The translations under genes and the position numbers were made by a program. The notes under the pieces are model-generated. The model was not told where the DNA came from. It searched no databases and was given only the letters and a program-made list of their open reading frames with translations. Shown here in pieces: positions 27,010-36,511 of a stretch of 45,055 nt of DNA. Within the stretch, counting starts at the first letter, position 1. Each line of letters opens with the position of its first letter. Source of the DNA: Kribbella turkmenica (GTDB taxonomy: Bacteria > Actinomycetota > Actinomycetes > Propionibacteriales > Kribbellaceae); NCBI RefSeq assembly GCF_004348725.1, contig NZ_SMKR01000042.1, positions 1 through 45,055 of the forward strand. The letters run 5' to 3'.

Positions 27010-28212
27010 ATGCTGTTCGGCACCCAGACCCGTCTGTCGCTGGAGAACTTCGACGATGGAAGGCGCCGACTCGGCGACGTACCGGCGTTCGTCCGTTCGT
27101 ACGCGCTGGTCAAGAAGGCGGCAGCGATCACCAACCAGACCCTGGACGTCGTCGACGAGCCGCGTTGCGCTGCCATCGCAACGGCCTGCGACGAAATCGT
27201 CGCCGGCCTCCACAGTGACCAGTTCCCGACAGCGTTGCTTGTCGGCGGAGGCGGCACGACGGCGAACATGAACCTCAACGAGGTGATCGCCGCGCGCGCC
27301 ACCGAGTTGGCCGGTCTGCGGGTGCACCCCAACGACCACGTCAACGCTTCGCAGTCGAGCAACGACACCTACCCGATGGCAATGGCTATGACGATCCTTA
27401 CCCTGGCTATCCGTCCTTCGGAGGCTCTGCACGAGCTCGCCGACGCCCTGATGTCGAAGGCTGCCGAGTACGCCGGTACGCCGTACCTGGGACGCACCTG
27501 CGTACAGGACGCGGTCAGGCTGACCGCCGACAAGACACTGGCAGCGCAATCACGTGCGATTCTCCGTGGCGCAGCTGAACTCACAACCGCCATCGATGCG
27601 CTGCGAGCAGTACCGCTCGGCGCAACCGTGCTCGGCACCGGTGTCGGCGCACCGGCCGGCTTTGCGGAGCGAGCCGTTGCCACGGTGTCCACACTGGCTC
27701 GGCAGGATCTGACGCCGACGCCGGATCCGTACGACGCGTTGGCGCATCTTGACCCGTACGCCGCCGTCGCCGATGCATCGGCCCGGGTGTCGATGACCAT
27801 CGCACGGATCGCCGCCGACCTGCGGCTGCGGTCGTCGGGTCCGCGCGGTGGCTTCGCCGAAATTACCCTGCCAGAGCTGCAGGCCGGCTCGTCCATCATG
27901 CCGGCGAAGGTCAATCCCATCGTGCCCGAGTACGCGATGCAGTTGAGCTACCGGATCCGCGGTGCGGCGCACACGGTGGGGTACGCCGTCGCCGCAGGTG
28001 AACTCGAGCTCAACGTGATGGAACCCGTGATTTTCGACGCCATGCTGGACATTGTCGACGACCTGGACCGATCCGCGACCGCGATGACCGAGCAATGCAT
28101 CATCCGACTGCGATGGGACGGCCCGCGCCGAGCGGAGAACCTCGCGCACGCCCTCGACGAACGAGTCGAACAAGCACTCCACAACGGCTACACGGCCACC
28201 CTCGAAGACTAA
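27010..28212 (+). CDS. Aspartase/fumarase superfamily lyase
   Basis: A 400-aa enzyme of the superfamily that eliminates fumarate or ammonia from succinyl-type substrates. All three conserved regions are present: GGGGTTANMNLNEV (about 79-92), SQSSNDTYP (114-122) and the signature GSSIMPAKVNP (293-303), the last two closer to aspartate ammonia-lyase than to fumarase. The substrate-region motif usually GRT(H/Q)xQDAV is GRTCVQDAV (161-169), with Cys in the polar position. It is about 60-70 residues shorter than AspA, mainly at the ends. It follows the aldolase gene by 200 bases with its own possible operator. Aspartase, or action on an unusual dicarboxylate, are both possible. Confidence 0.85.
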   Translation: MLFGTQTRLSLENFDDGRRRLGDVPAFVRSYALVKKAAAITNQTLDVVDEPRCAAIATACDEIVAGLHSDQFPTALLVGGGGTTANMNLNEVIAARATELAGLRVHPNDHVNASQSSNDTYPMAMAMTILTLAIRPSEALHELADALMSKAAEYAGTPYLGRTCVQDAVRLTADKTLAAQSRAILRGAAELTTAIDALRAVPLGATVLGTGVGAPAGFAERAVATVSTLARQDLTPTPDPYDALAHLDPYAAVADASARVSMTIARIAADLRLRSSGPRGGFAEITLPELQAGSSIMPAKVNPIVPEYAMQLSYRIRGAAHTVGYAVAAGELELNVMEPVIFDAMLDIVDDLDRSATAMTEQCIIRLRWDGPRRAENLAHALDERVEQALHNGYTATLED

Positions 28213-28239
28213 CGCAGTCGGGTACCGCGGAGGTGACTC

Positions 28240-28272
28240 ATGCGACTCAATCCTGGCGAGGCGGTGTTCTGA
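28240..28272 (+). other. Ten-codon orphan ORF with an ideal ribosome site
   Basis: GGAGG (28229-28233) lies six bases before an ATG encoding MRLNPGEAVF and a stop. It begins 28 bases after the lyase stop. It may be the surviving head of a deleted third gene of the operon; the following frames show no homology I recognise. Confidence 0.35.
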
Positions 28273-28476
28273 GGTCCCAGGCGGCAGGGTGAGCCCGGTT
28301 ACCTTGTGTCGCCAGTGTCGAGACGTCGGTGAATCTTCGACAAGGTCCTCAGGAGCTCGAGTGAGGTCAACGATCCTCGGCCTTCACCGCAAGGCAGCGT
28401 CGAAGCGTCGGCAGCGCCCGGCATCGAGGCGATCGACGCGTTCTTCGATTGCATCGGCGGCCGCCCGCGGGGCGGC

Positions 28477-28511
28477 ACCTGGCCTCGGCGAGTCGGGCGC
28501 CGAGGCCAGGT
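28477..28511. terminator. Bidirectional terminator-like hairpin
   Basis: ACCTGGCCTCGGCG (28477-28490) pairs perfectly with 28498-28511 across a 7-base loop. It sits between the convergent lyase and DUF6351 genes. There is no U-tract, as is common for actinobacterial terminators. Confidence 0.6.
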
Positions 28512-28540
28512 CCGCAGCCCTGCCTGGGTTGTGAGAACCG

Positions 28541-30727
28541 TCAGCCGAGGGGCTTTGTCGGGCTGGATTGTGGTGGGTCTGCCAATGGTCGCCCGCCAGT
28601 GGTGCCAGTAAACGTCTGCCATACACCGATGGGTCGCTGCTGTCCGACCCCAGGCTTGGTCCAGTCGCAGACACCACTGGGGAATGCGAGGCGCAACTGC
28701 TGCTTCTGCCCCTCAGTGAACTTCACTGAACCGTAGGCATCCCAGTCAATGGGCGTGAGTTGGCATTTCACGATGTCGTTGGCCAACGGTCCGCCGGCAA
28801 CCATCCGTGGCATTTGGTAGGTCGGCAGGCAATGAGCCGATGGTTTGCCGCCCTCCCAACACGTGCTCTTGGCCTTCGCCGGCTTGTGCCTGAGCACCTT
28901 GATCTCCAGCGGAGCTTGGCTGGTGTCGCGTTTGACTCCTGCAAGCCATTCATCGAGCGTGGTAAGGGCGGTGGCAAACAGCTGTCGATACAGCGCCGGG
29001 TCGGCCTCATTCTGTGCCCACGAAACGAGGTTCGCGGCCGTGCCGTTGGCGGCGATCAGACGTTCGCGCTCCATCTGACTATGTACCTTGGCATGGACGT
29101 CGCTAGCGTCAAATCGGCGGATATCCATGATCGGCACCTGCGCGAGCTGCCGTCCGTACGTAATCCGCCCTGACCGGTACACCGCTTGTAGTGCCTTGTC
29201 GTCAGCCCGGGTTCGCTGCGGAATCCAGTTGTAATCGATGTCTCTGCCGCCGATCTTGACATTCAGATCGACGAATTGGTCGGGTGAGATCTCGCCGCGC
29301 AGCAGCGTCTCGAGTCCATACTGCAGGCCTACATTGTCAAGTGCTCGATTAGCGAATCCGTCGGAGGTCCGGTTTCCGAACACGTTAGTCATGTAGTCCT
29401 GATTTGTGCATCGAACGCCAGTAGGGTTTGTCTGTGGACTATAGACCCAGTCTGGCTCCGGGTTCATGAAAGTACATCCAACAGTCGGGTTGAACCATCC
29501 GTTTCCGACAGAGCCCCAGGTCTGGCAGGCTGCGCCCGGGTACGTGCCGCTCACTGCTGCCCGGTCGTCTGCATCTGCCCACAGCTGCGGCGAGATCTTG
29601 TTGAAGTAGTTGCCTAATTGATCACAGTCGGCTAGTTCAAAGGGCCCCCAGCTCCACATATCGGGGACGGCCATCTCCGGAATGAGACCATCGAGCAGCC
29701 CCGGGTAATTGTCAGCGATTCCATATTGCGCGGCCCCACCTCCCGATGCGCCGCTGCTCGTTGTATGACGCACTGGGCCGTAGGTTTCGATCACGTGCTC
29801 CTTGACCATCATGACCGCCTCCGCCATAACGACGTCGTTGACGTTGTTGGCGCCTACAGTCAGAGATGAGGAGGCAACTGCATGTCCCCGCGACAGCAAT
29901 AGATCGTTCAGGACGTTGGGTACTCCTGCTATGCCACCCTGTCTGTGGCCCGGCGCGGAGGAACCACCGAACAGCCAGTGCAGTTTGCGGTTCCAGGCAC
30001 GCTGTGGTGCCCATGGCTGCCACGCCTCGTCCGGGTCGAAGAGTACGGCGACGTCGTAGATGCCGCGATCGATGACACCGCGTTCGCGGCGCACGACATA
30101 GGGCACCGTCTTGCCCTCATCAGTTGTCGTCGTGGCCACCCGCGCCCGGGCCGGAGGCGAAGCCGGATCGTAGGTCTCGAAGCTGTTGGTGCCGGCAGCC
30201 TTGTAGAAGAAGTCGTAGCGGGTGGCGGCAGCGCAGGCCGGCCCGGTGGCTGGCCCAAGGCCGAACTGCTCCGTCTCGCAGACCCAGGGTTCAACCTGCT
30301 TTCCGGCGAAGATCGGGCCCTGCTGCGAATGGTTCGTGATCGTGAGTTGCGCGCCGTGTCCACGGCCCGTCCCCTTTTCTCGAACGGTGAGTTTGTTGGA
30401 GCCGCCGCGCAGCCCCGTGACGAGGCCTTGGTAGCGCCCGTTCGGGCGACGGTCGAACAGTTCAGTGATGTCCCGGCCGTTCAGCGAGACCCTCACGGTC
30501 CTGGTGTCGCTGCGCCAAGGAGCATCGACCTCCACGAGCGCGTCGCCGCCCGAGACCAGATCTGCTCGATTCGAGAGGACCTCGATGCGCACCTCGCCTC
30601 TGCTGGACCGAGACGGATCTCCCGCAGCTTGCCCGTTGGGCGCGATGGCGAATGTTGTCGCCACCGCGAGGACAGTCGCCACCGCGGCGCGGCGGCGACG
30701 TCTGATGTGGACGTTGGTTCGGTTCAT
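28541..30727 (-). CDS. Secreted DUF6351-type alpha/beta-hydrolase-like protein 1
   Basis: A 728-aa exported protein with an Arg-rich signal peptide (residues 9-35, cut near GQAAG). About residues 45-130 form a beta-sandwich (EVLSNRADLVSGGDALVEV). The main domain has TVPYVVRRERGVIDRGIYD and then Ser328 in GASGGG, a GxSGG nucleophile elbow followed by AQYGIADNYPG. Several Cys pairs fit an extracellular enzyme. I take the family to be DUF6351, which has no assigned reaction; the fold suggests an esterase, oligomer hydrolase or peptidase. It shares its whole length with the protein at 37769-39985. It is divergent from a PucR regulator, an amidohydrolase and an MFS gene, which may process and import its products. 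Confidence 0.85.
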   Translation of the reverse strand: MNRTNVHIRRRRRAAVATVLAVATTFAIAPNGQAAGDPSRSSRGEVRIEVLSNRADLVSGGDALVEVDAPWRSDTRTVRVSLNGRDITELFDRRPNGRYQGLVTGLRGGSNKLTVREKGTGRGHGAQLTITNHSQQGPIFAGKQVEPWVCETEQFGLGPATGPACAAATRYDFFYKAAGTNSFETYDPASPPARARVATTTTDEGKTVPYVVRRERGVIDRGIYDVAVLFDPDEAWQPWAPQRAWNRKLHWLFGGSSAPGHRQGGIAGVPNVLNDLLLSRGHAVASSSLTVGANNVNDVVMAEAVMMVKEHVIETYGPVRHTTSSGASGGGAAQYGIADNYPGLLDGLIPEMAVPDMWSWGPFELADCDQLGNYFNKISPQLWADADDRAAVSGTYPGAACQTWGSVGNGWFNPTVGCTFMNPEPDWVYSPQTNPTGVRCTNQDYMTNVFGNRTSDGFANRALDNVGLQYGLETLLRGEISPDQFVDLNVKIGGRDIDYNWIPQRTRADDKALQAVYRSGRITYGRQLAQVPIMDIRRFDASDVHAKVHSQMERERLIAANGTAANLVSWAQNEADPALYRQLFATALTTLDEWLAGVKRDTSQAPLEIKVLRHKPAKAKSTCWEGGKPSAHCLPTYQMPRMVAGGPLANDIVKCQLTPIDWDAYGSVKFTEGQKQQLRLAFPSGVCDWTKPGVGQQRPIGVWQTFTGTTGGRPLADPPQSSPTKPLG

Positions 30728-31279
30728 GGCTTCTCCTTGGGCGTTGCCGGAGCTCGGGTCCGTTAGAAACGCGCTTTGGCAGAACGTATTCGCCCGCGGG
30801 GGATCGCAACTATCGCCAGGTGTTAAGGTCCGTTTGCTACTCGTTCAACACCTGTCCAACGGGTGCCTATCGCCAAGGGATGGCGCACCATGCCCGATTT
30901 CGCATGGATCGAGACTCGTCCTTCGAGGCGATTACGCACATCGGCCAGCTGGATCACGCATCGCAGCCTTATGGTCCGCCTGTGCGGACCATAAGGGCAG
31001 ACGCTCGAGTCCCCTGATGGCTCAGGCAACTTCGCCAGGATTGGAGCGCGGCCTGTCGCCTTGTGCGCCGCTGCCGAGCCTGGCGATGATCTCCGGAAGG
31101 TGCTCTGTCTGAACTGGCAAAGTCTCGCCGGCAGCCTCCCGACGATGCCGGGCCGTGATCCGGGCAGCGCCTCGTACCTGTCGCGGAAGCCCTTGAAGCG
31201 GAGCGCCAATCCCCAGCGCCTCTCTCGCGGGAGGGCACATGGAGCATCATCATTTGATCCGAGACATGTGGAGGGCGAC
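30728..31279. other. Divergent intergenic region with one strong hairpin
   Basis: Separates DUF6351 protein 1 from the PucR gene. Apart from the 13-bp inverted repeat at 30967-30996, only unsupported minus-strand frames are seen and no recognisable gene. Confidence 0.5.
30967..30996. promoter_or_regulatory. Perfect 13-bp inverted repeat with 4-base loop
   Basis: CCTTATGGTCCGC (30967-30979), loop CTGT, then the exact complement to 30996. It is 240 bases from the DUF6351 start and 284 from the PucR gene, so it could be an operator for the PucR protein or an RNA hairpin in one leader. Confidence 0.5.
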
Positions 31280-32457
31280 ATGAGATCCGAGATCGAGTCA
31301 CTCGTTGAAGAGGTAGGCCGCCGGTTGTCGGCTCCGACATCGCTCACGGATGCGCGGCTGGACTCGATCGTGTTCGGCCCTCAGGACGGAGAGATCGACT
31401 GGATCCGACGGACTCCTTATTGCATCGGACAACGTCGGCGGAGGTGCGCATGTGGTTCGAGCAGCGCGGTCTTCGAGCGGCGACAGGGCCGATGCGGATG
31501 CCGTCCGATGTCGAGCGGGGCATCATGAGCCGTGTCGTCATCCCCGTGGGTTGCGGGGGAACGACGTACGGCTATCTGTGGCTCATCGACGATGCGCAGA
31601 CCCTCGACGAGTCTCATCTCGACGAGATCGTGGTGATTGCGGACCGGATCGGAGTACTCCTCCGTCAAGAGGAGAGCAGTCGGCAACTCGAAACAGAGAT
31701 GTTGCTCGATCTGCTCAGCCACAGACCGGAACTACGTCGGGTGGCATCCGAGGACTTGGCCAACCGCGGCAGAGTTGCGCTAGGCAACACAGTCGCAGTA
31801 GCCGTTGTGCGTGGCCGGTACGGTCAGCTCTCCGAGAGTGTGACTCATCGCCTTCAGGTCGGTCTGCGATCTGCTCCTCATCACATGCTGCGCTGCTGGG
31901 CCGGCGACCACGCCGTGCTGCTGGAGCCGGTCTCGGGCGAGTCGGCCTCAGGACTTCGATCAGCGATCGACAGTCTTCTTCGGTCGGTCTCAGGGTCAGT
32001 TACGTCGCAGGCGTTCGCGCTGGTGGCCGGCATCGGTGACTCCGTGCCCAAACTCACCGATGCGGCTCGGTCCTACGAGCAGGCGGAACGAGCCGCACGA
32101 GTCGCTGCGGCAGTGCCGCAGTTGGGTCCAGTCGCAGAGTGGCGACTGCTTGGCGCCTTCCGAGCATTGACCATGATCCCGGGCGACCAATCGCTGGTAG
32201 AAGCGGTTGATCCGCGTGTACGGCAACTCGCCGAAGTGGGTGACCCTGACCTGTTGCGTACGGTCGAGGTCTTCCTCGATACGGGATGTGACGTCAAGTC
32301 AGCCTCAGCTGCATTGAGCGTCCACCGCGGCACGCTGTACTACAGACTGCGTAAGGCCGAGAATCTCTCCGGCCTGTCGCTCGAGAGCGGGTTCGACCGC
32401 CTCACGCTGCATCTCGGTCTCCAGATCATGCGTCTCCAGGCTAGCTGGCCGGACTGA
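31280..32457 (+). pseudogene. PucR-family regulator with a frameshift after codon 43
   Basis: An ATG at 31280, preceded by GGAGGG, starts SLVEEVGRRLSAPTSLTDAR, typical of PucR-type regulators. The frame is lost near 31410, where one base is missing; homology continues at once in the next frame as DSLLHRTTSAEVRMWFEQ, through VVIPVGCGGTTYGYLWLIDD and a CdaR-like middle domain, to the C-terminal PucR HTH (ASAALSVHRGTLYYRLRKAE). An ATG at 31450 with GGAGG five bases ahead lies just after the lesion, so a 335-aa protein lacking about 57 residues could still be made. It probably regulated the adjacent amidohydrolase/MFS pair and DUF6351 protein 1. A sequencing error is the alternative. Confidence 0.75.
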
Positions 32458-32625
32458 TCCATCCGGCCGTTATCCCATGCACCAACGAATTATGCACCTG
32501 TTCAATCGCTGCGCAGCGACTTGGAGCGATCGTCGATGGTTGGGGTCTCGGTTGCGCGTCTAGGGTCCGGATCACACCTGCTCCCACGGAGGGCCAGGTA
32601 ATGTACCCGAACTCCAAGGATTCTC

Positions 32626-33885
32626 ATGACGAGCCTCTGGTTGCTGAATGCGCGGCTGTTGGATGGCACCGGCAGTGATCCGGTCGACGGCGCGTGGTTG
32701 CGGATAGCACACGATCGGATCGCAGAAGTTGGCGTGGGCCCCGTCACGGTGGGCAGCGACCCAGTGATCGATTGTGCCGGCAGAACGGTGATGCCAGGGC
32801 TCATCGATTGTCATGTGCACCTGGCCGCCGTCGACATGATCCACCTCCTGGACCGGCATCCCAAACCGGTGCTCGCGGCGCAAACGTTCCGCAACATGAC
32901 CGAGACGCTGCGCTCCGGATTCACGTCAGTCAGAGACGCTGGCTTCACGGACTATGGATTCAGGCACGCTGCGACAGCGGGTTTGGTGCCATCGCCGAGA
33001 TTGTTCCTCTCCACCGGCCCGCTCAGCCAGACAGGTGGGCACAGCGACTTCCGTCCCCGGGACGATCATCTTCCGCAGAGACCAACCGATGGACTGGTTC
33101 ATCTAGGCCACGTCGTGGACGGCGTTGACGCGTGTCGGTGGGCGGCTCGTGAGGTGCTCCGACGCGGCGCCGACCAGATCAAGGTCATGGCCGGAGGCGG
33201 ATGTGCGTCGCCGAATGACGATGTATCGCACACGCAGTTCACCGTCGAGGAACTCGAGGCAGTCGTGTATGAGGCTCGCGCCCGGCAGACCTATGTCATG
33301 GCTCACGCCTACAATCCCGACGCCATCAAGAACTGCGTCAAGGCAGGAGTCCGCTCCATTGAACATGTCAATTGCGTGGATGAATCCGCAGCAGCCGCAA
33401 TGGCCAAGGCTGGCACGTACGCGGTGCCGACGATAGCCACGTACGAACTGCTGGCGAACGACGGCACCGATCAGGGCATGCCTGCCGACCAGGTCGAAAA
33501 GGTCAGGAGAGTGCTTGCGGATGCATACGAGGGACTGAAGATCCTGCTCGCGCACAAGGTTCCGATCGGATCTGGCTCTGATGTCCTTGGGGCACATCAA
33601 TCGAGCAAGGCGCTGGAACTCGAACTCAAGGCGCGTGTGCTCGGCCCGATGGGTGCACTGGTAGCCAGCACCCGGACCAACGCTCAGATCCTCGGCCGCG
33701 CTGAGGATCTCGGAACTCTACAACCTGGCCGGCTCGCCGATGTCTTGATCGTAGACGGTGATCCACTCACCGACATCACCGTTCTCCAAGAACGCAGCCG
33801 CCTGCACTATGTGCTGCTCGGCGGCCGCATCGTGTCCGCCGCAGACGAAATCTCGACACCTACTCCTACGAGGGCTGAATCGTGA
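32626..33885 (+). CDS. Metal-dependent amidohydrolase (imidazolonepropionase/prolidase-like)
   Basis: A 419-aa cytosolic enzyme of the amidohydrolase superfamily. Binuclear-site residues are visible: His63/His65 (LIDCHVHL), the likely carboxylated Lys186 (DQIKVMAGGG), His227 (VMAHAYN), His247 (SIEHVN) and Asp319 (GSGSDVLG). Related proteins include Xaa-Pro and other N-acyl-amino-acid or cyclic-dipeptide hydrolases, so a peptide-like amide bond is a reasonable substrate. AAGGA precedes the ATG. The stop overlaps the MFS start (GTGA), so import and hydrolysis are coupled. A role in processing products of the neighbouring DUF6351 enzyme is inferred. Confidence 0.88.
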   Translation: MTSLWLLNARLLDGTGSDPVDGAWLRIAHDRIAEVGVGPVTVGSDPVIDCAGRTVMPGLIDCHVHLAAVDMIHLLDRHPKPVLAAQTFRNMTETLRSGFTSVRDAGFTDYGFRHAATAGLVPSPRLFLSTGPLSQTGGHSDFRPRDDHLPQRPTDGLVHLGHVVDGVDACRWAAREVLRRGADQIKVMAGGGCASPNDDVSHTQFTVEELEAVVYEARARQTYVMAHAYNPDAIKNCVKAGVRSIEHVNCVDESAAAAMAKAGTYAVPTIATYELLANDGTDQGMPADQVEKVRRVLADAYEGLKILLAHKVPIGSGSDVLGAHQSSKALELELKARVLGPMGALVASTRTNAQILGRAEDLGTLQPGRLADVLIVDGDPLTDITVLQERSRLHYVLLGGRIVSAADEISTPTPTRAES

Positions 33886-35294
33886 ACCACATCGCGCGCC
33901 TGGAGCGCCTGCCCATGGGCCGGCCACACAGGAAACTGCTCGTCATCGGCGGACTCGGATACACATTCGACGCCGCCGACGCGGCCGTGATCGCCTTCAT
34001 TCTCCCGGTTGTCTCGAAGCAGTGGGGCCTCAACTCAGGCGAGGTATCTCTTCTTGCCAGTTCCCTACTTGTAGGATATTTGTTCGGAGCGCTGGCCGCC
34101 GGTGTGCTCGGCGACCGGTTCGGTCGGAAGAAGGTGATGATCGGATCCCTCATCGTCTACACCCTCATGACCGCCGCGGCAGCCTTCAGCCCGAACTTCG
34201 AGGCCCTGTTTGCGTTCAGAGTTCTCGCCGGTGTTGGCATCGGAGCAGAAAGCGCCATCATCGCGCCCTACCTGGCCGAGTTTGTGCCAGGGCGATACCG
34301 TGGCCGCTTCATCGGGTCTGTGGCCGGGTTCTTCGCCTTCGGCTACGTCCTCTGCGCGGTCCTCAGCAGGATTGTCATTCCTACTGGCCCCGACGGGTGG
34401 CGCGTCGTGCAATTGATACTGGTTGTGCCGATCGTCATGGTGATCTGGTGGCGTCGGGCGCTACCCGAGTCGCCTCGGTATCTGCTCGCGAAGGGCCGTG
34501 AAGACGAAGCCAACAGGATCGTCAGCGCCTTCGAGGCGGCGGTACGTGCTGACACCGGAAGAGACCTGCCTCCTCTGCCGGCCTCCGACTCGACCTACCA
34601 TCCCGTAGACGTCGAGCTCGCGAGAAGATCCATCGGGGCGAAGCTGGCAACATTATGGACACCGCGGTTCGTGCGACGCACGACCGTCACCTGGGTTAGC
34701 TGGTTCGCCATCACCTTCGCGTACTACGGCTTCTTCACCATGATGCCCAAACTACTGGCCGACCAGGGCCTAACCATCACCAAGAGCTTCACTTTTGCCA
34801 TCTACATCTATATCGCGCAGATTCCAGGCTATTTCAGCGCGGCATTCCTATCCGATGCTCTCGATCGCAAACGCGTCATCGCGCTCTACCTAGTCGGGGC
34901 AACAGCCAGCGCAGTCCTCCTGTCTCAGGCCCAGACGAACTGGCAGATCATCGCCTGCGGCGCCGCACTCTCACTGTTCATGACCGGCACGTACGCAGTG
35001 CTCTACACCTACACGCCGGAGGTGTACCCGACTGAGATCCGCACAACCGGCCAGGGCGCAGCCTCTGCCTTCGGCCGCGTCGGCGGGATCGCCGCGCCCT
35101 TCGCATTCACCGCCGCCGCGGTGCACGGATTTGGCTCCGTGTTTATCCTCACTGCCGCCGTGCTGGCAGTATGCGTGATTACAGTGATGACGCTCGGACT
35201 CCCGACGCAGGGCAAGACGCTCGAGGAAATCTCACCGCCCAGTTCCAGCCCAGCAGAGCAGCGATCGACACCCGAATCGGAGCCGCTGCGCTGA
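33882..35294 (+). CDS. MFS transporter (sugar/aromatic-acid porter type)
   Basis: A 470-aa major facilitator with 12 predicted helices. Motif A appears as GVLGDRFGRKKVM after helix 2, and the central loop contains LPESPRYLLAKGR, typical of sugar-porter and organic-acid symporters. A C-terminal PTQGKTLEEI is also family-like. The GTG start overlaps the amidohydrolase stop by four bases. It probably imports the amidohydrolase substrate by proton symport. Confidence 0.9.
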   Translation: MNHIARLERLPMGRPHRKLLVIGGLGYTFDAADAAVIAFILPVVSKQWGLNSGEVSLLASSLLVGYLFGALAAGVLGDRFGRKKVMIGSLIVYTLMTAAAAFSPNFEALFAFRVLAGVGIGAESAIIAPYLAEFVPGRYRGRFIGSVAGFFAFGYVLCAVLSRIVIPTGPDGWRVVQLILVVPIVMVIWWRRALPESPRYLLAKGREDEANRIVSAFEAAVRADTGRDLPPLPASDSTYHPVDVELARRSIGAKLATLWTPRFVRRTTVTWVSWFAITFAYYGFFTMMPKLLADQGLTITKSFTFAIYIYIAQIPGYFSAAFLSDALDRKRVIALYLVGATASAVLLSQAQTNWQIIACGAALSLFMTGTYAVLYTYTPEVYPTEIRTTGQGAASAFGRVGGIAAPFAFTAAAVHGFGSVFILTAAVLAVCVITVMTLGLPTQGKTLEEISPPSSSPAEQRSTPESEPLR

Positions 35295-35698
35295 CGCATG
35301 ATCTTCCGCCACTCATGATGCAGCAGGGAGGCTGGTTGGGGCCCTGGAGGACGTTCCGATCAGCTGTATGCCGTCCGCGAGCAGTGCGGCGAAGTCCTCA
35401 ACGTCCACTGGTCCTCGGCCAGGCCGCCACCGAGACCGCGTGGGGCCGACTGCGGTCCGGGCCTCTGTTGTCGTTGCGTTGAGCAACGACAACAGGGCCC
35501 CCGCGTGCGGCACGGCGATCGTCATCTCGTCGCACCTGCCTGTTCGGCACGCAGCTCCGCCAACGGAGCCGACGTCCGTACCTAGGTTGTGGCGACTTGG
35601 GATCTTGGGGTGCGGAGAGGATCGTTGCGCCGCCACGATGCAGCCGACGACATTGAGCGTACGCTGCCAGTGTCTGCCCCGACCACTGGATGGAAGTC
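35295..35698. other. Convergent intergenic region
   Basis: Between the MFS gene and the end of the GntR gene. It holds the hairpin at 35465-35495; a minus-strand frame across it (35313-35636) has no ribosome site or family resemblance that I trust. Confidence 0.45.
35465..35495. terminator. Bidirectional terminator-like hairpin
   Basis: CTGTTGTCGTTGC (35465-35477), 5-base loop, perfect complement to 35495. Located between convergent MFS and GntR genes; no U-tract. Confidence 0.6.
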
Positions 35699-36409
35699 CT
35701 ACTGCGACCGCTCCACGGCCTGGTCTTCGGCTCGGCCGGCCCAGATGCCTCGTGCGTGTCGGAGGTGGGTGTCCATGATATTTGCGGCGTCGTCGCCGCG
35801 GCCCTCGAGAACGGCGTCGAGGAGGGAGTCGTGTTCACGGGTCGACTGCATGAGGATGTCAGTGCCTGCAACTCGATCCAGGCCGTAGAGACGGCTTTGA
35901 TCGCGGAAGATGCCGACGAGGTCGAGGAGCCGCTGGTTGCCGAGGTGCGCGAGGATTCCCATGTGGAAGTCGCGGTCGTTGTCCAGGAAGCCGACCCAGT
36001 CGCCTGATGCGACGCAGGTCTCGCTTGCTGCGGCCAGTGCGCGAAGTTCGCGGGCTTCGGTCAGCAGCTTGCGTTCTGCTATGGAGCGCACAGCCGCGAC
36101 TTCGATCATCCTTCTGAGCTCGACGATCTCGTCGAGGTCGTGCTCGGTCATCGCGCGCACCTGGAATCCCCGGTTGCGCGCGAGTTCGACCAGGCCTTCC
36201 TTCGCGAGGTCGAGCACCGCCTCGCGGACAGGCGTGACGGAGACCCCTAGCTGCTTGGCAATGGTTCCGAGGGCATAGAGCCTGCCTGGGCGGAGCTCGC
36301 CGGAGATGATGCTGGCTCGGAGCACCCGCAGTGCCTGGTCGCGCAGGCTGGAGGCCTTCAGCGTCGCGCCACCCAGCTCGTGATTGAGGTCCGTCGCTTG
36401 CTCGGTCAT
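35699..36409 (-). CDS. GntR-family regulator, FCD (FadR/VanR) subfamily
   Basis: A 236-aa regulator. The N-terminal winged helix spans about residues 18-85 (LRVLRASIISGELRPG; AKQLGVSVTPVREAVLDL). The C-terminal FCD domain shows the usual metal-binding pattern (DNDRDFHMGILAHLGN; STREHDSLLDAVLEGR). FCD regulators normally bind small carboxylates. It is the last minus-strand gene of the cluster, 102 bases after the dehydratase, and that gap carries a -10-like TATACT and a candidate operator also found before the reductase gene at 43.5 kb. It probably represses both transcripts until a pathway intermediate appears. Confidence 0.92.
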   Translation of the reverse strand: MTEQATDLNHELGGATLKASSLRDQALRVLRASIISGELRPGRLYALGTIAKQLGVSVTPVREAVLDLAKEGLVELARNRGFQVRAMTEHDLDEIVELRRMIEVAAVRSIAERKLLTEARELRALAAASETCVASGDWVGFLDNDRDFHMGILAHLGNQRLLDLVGIFRDQSRLYGLDRVAGTDILMQSTREHDSLLDAVLEGRGDDAANIMDTHLRHARGIWAGRAEDQAVERSQ

Positions 36410-36475
36410 GCGCCCACTCTTCTCTTACTGACGACTCATCGCCGGAGTCCTGCTACGACTCGTACGAGGCAAGAC

Positions 36476-36491
36476 CTTAAGTATAACACCT
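36476..36491 (-). promoter_or_regulatory. Candidate GntR operator and -10 element of the gntR gene
   Basis: The minus strand reads AGGTGTTATACTTAAG, containing TATACT (36480-36485). It aligns with AGGCGTAATACCTTACG in the promoter of the reductase operon, with one gap and few mismatches. Inferred as an autoregulatory site. Confidence 0.45.
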
Positions 36492-36511
36492 GACATAGCA
36501 AGTATCCGTGG

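Noticed and set aside
35313..35636. 107-aa minus-strand frame upstream in the convergent region
   Set aside because: Part of it is encoded by the terminator hairpin, and there is no ribosome site or clear homology.
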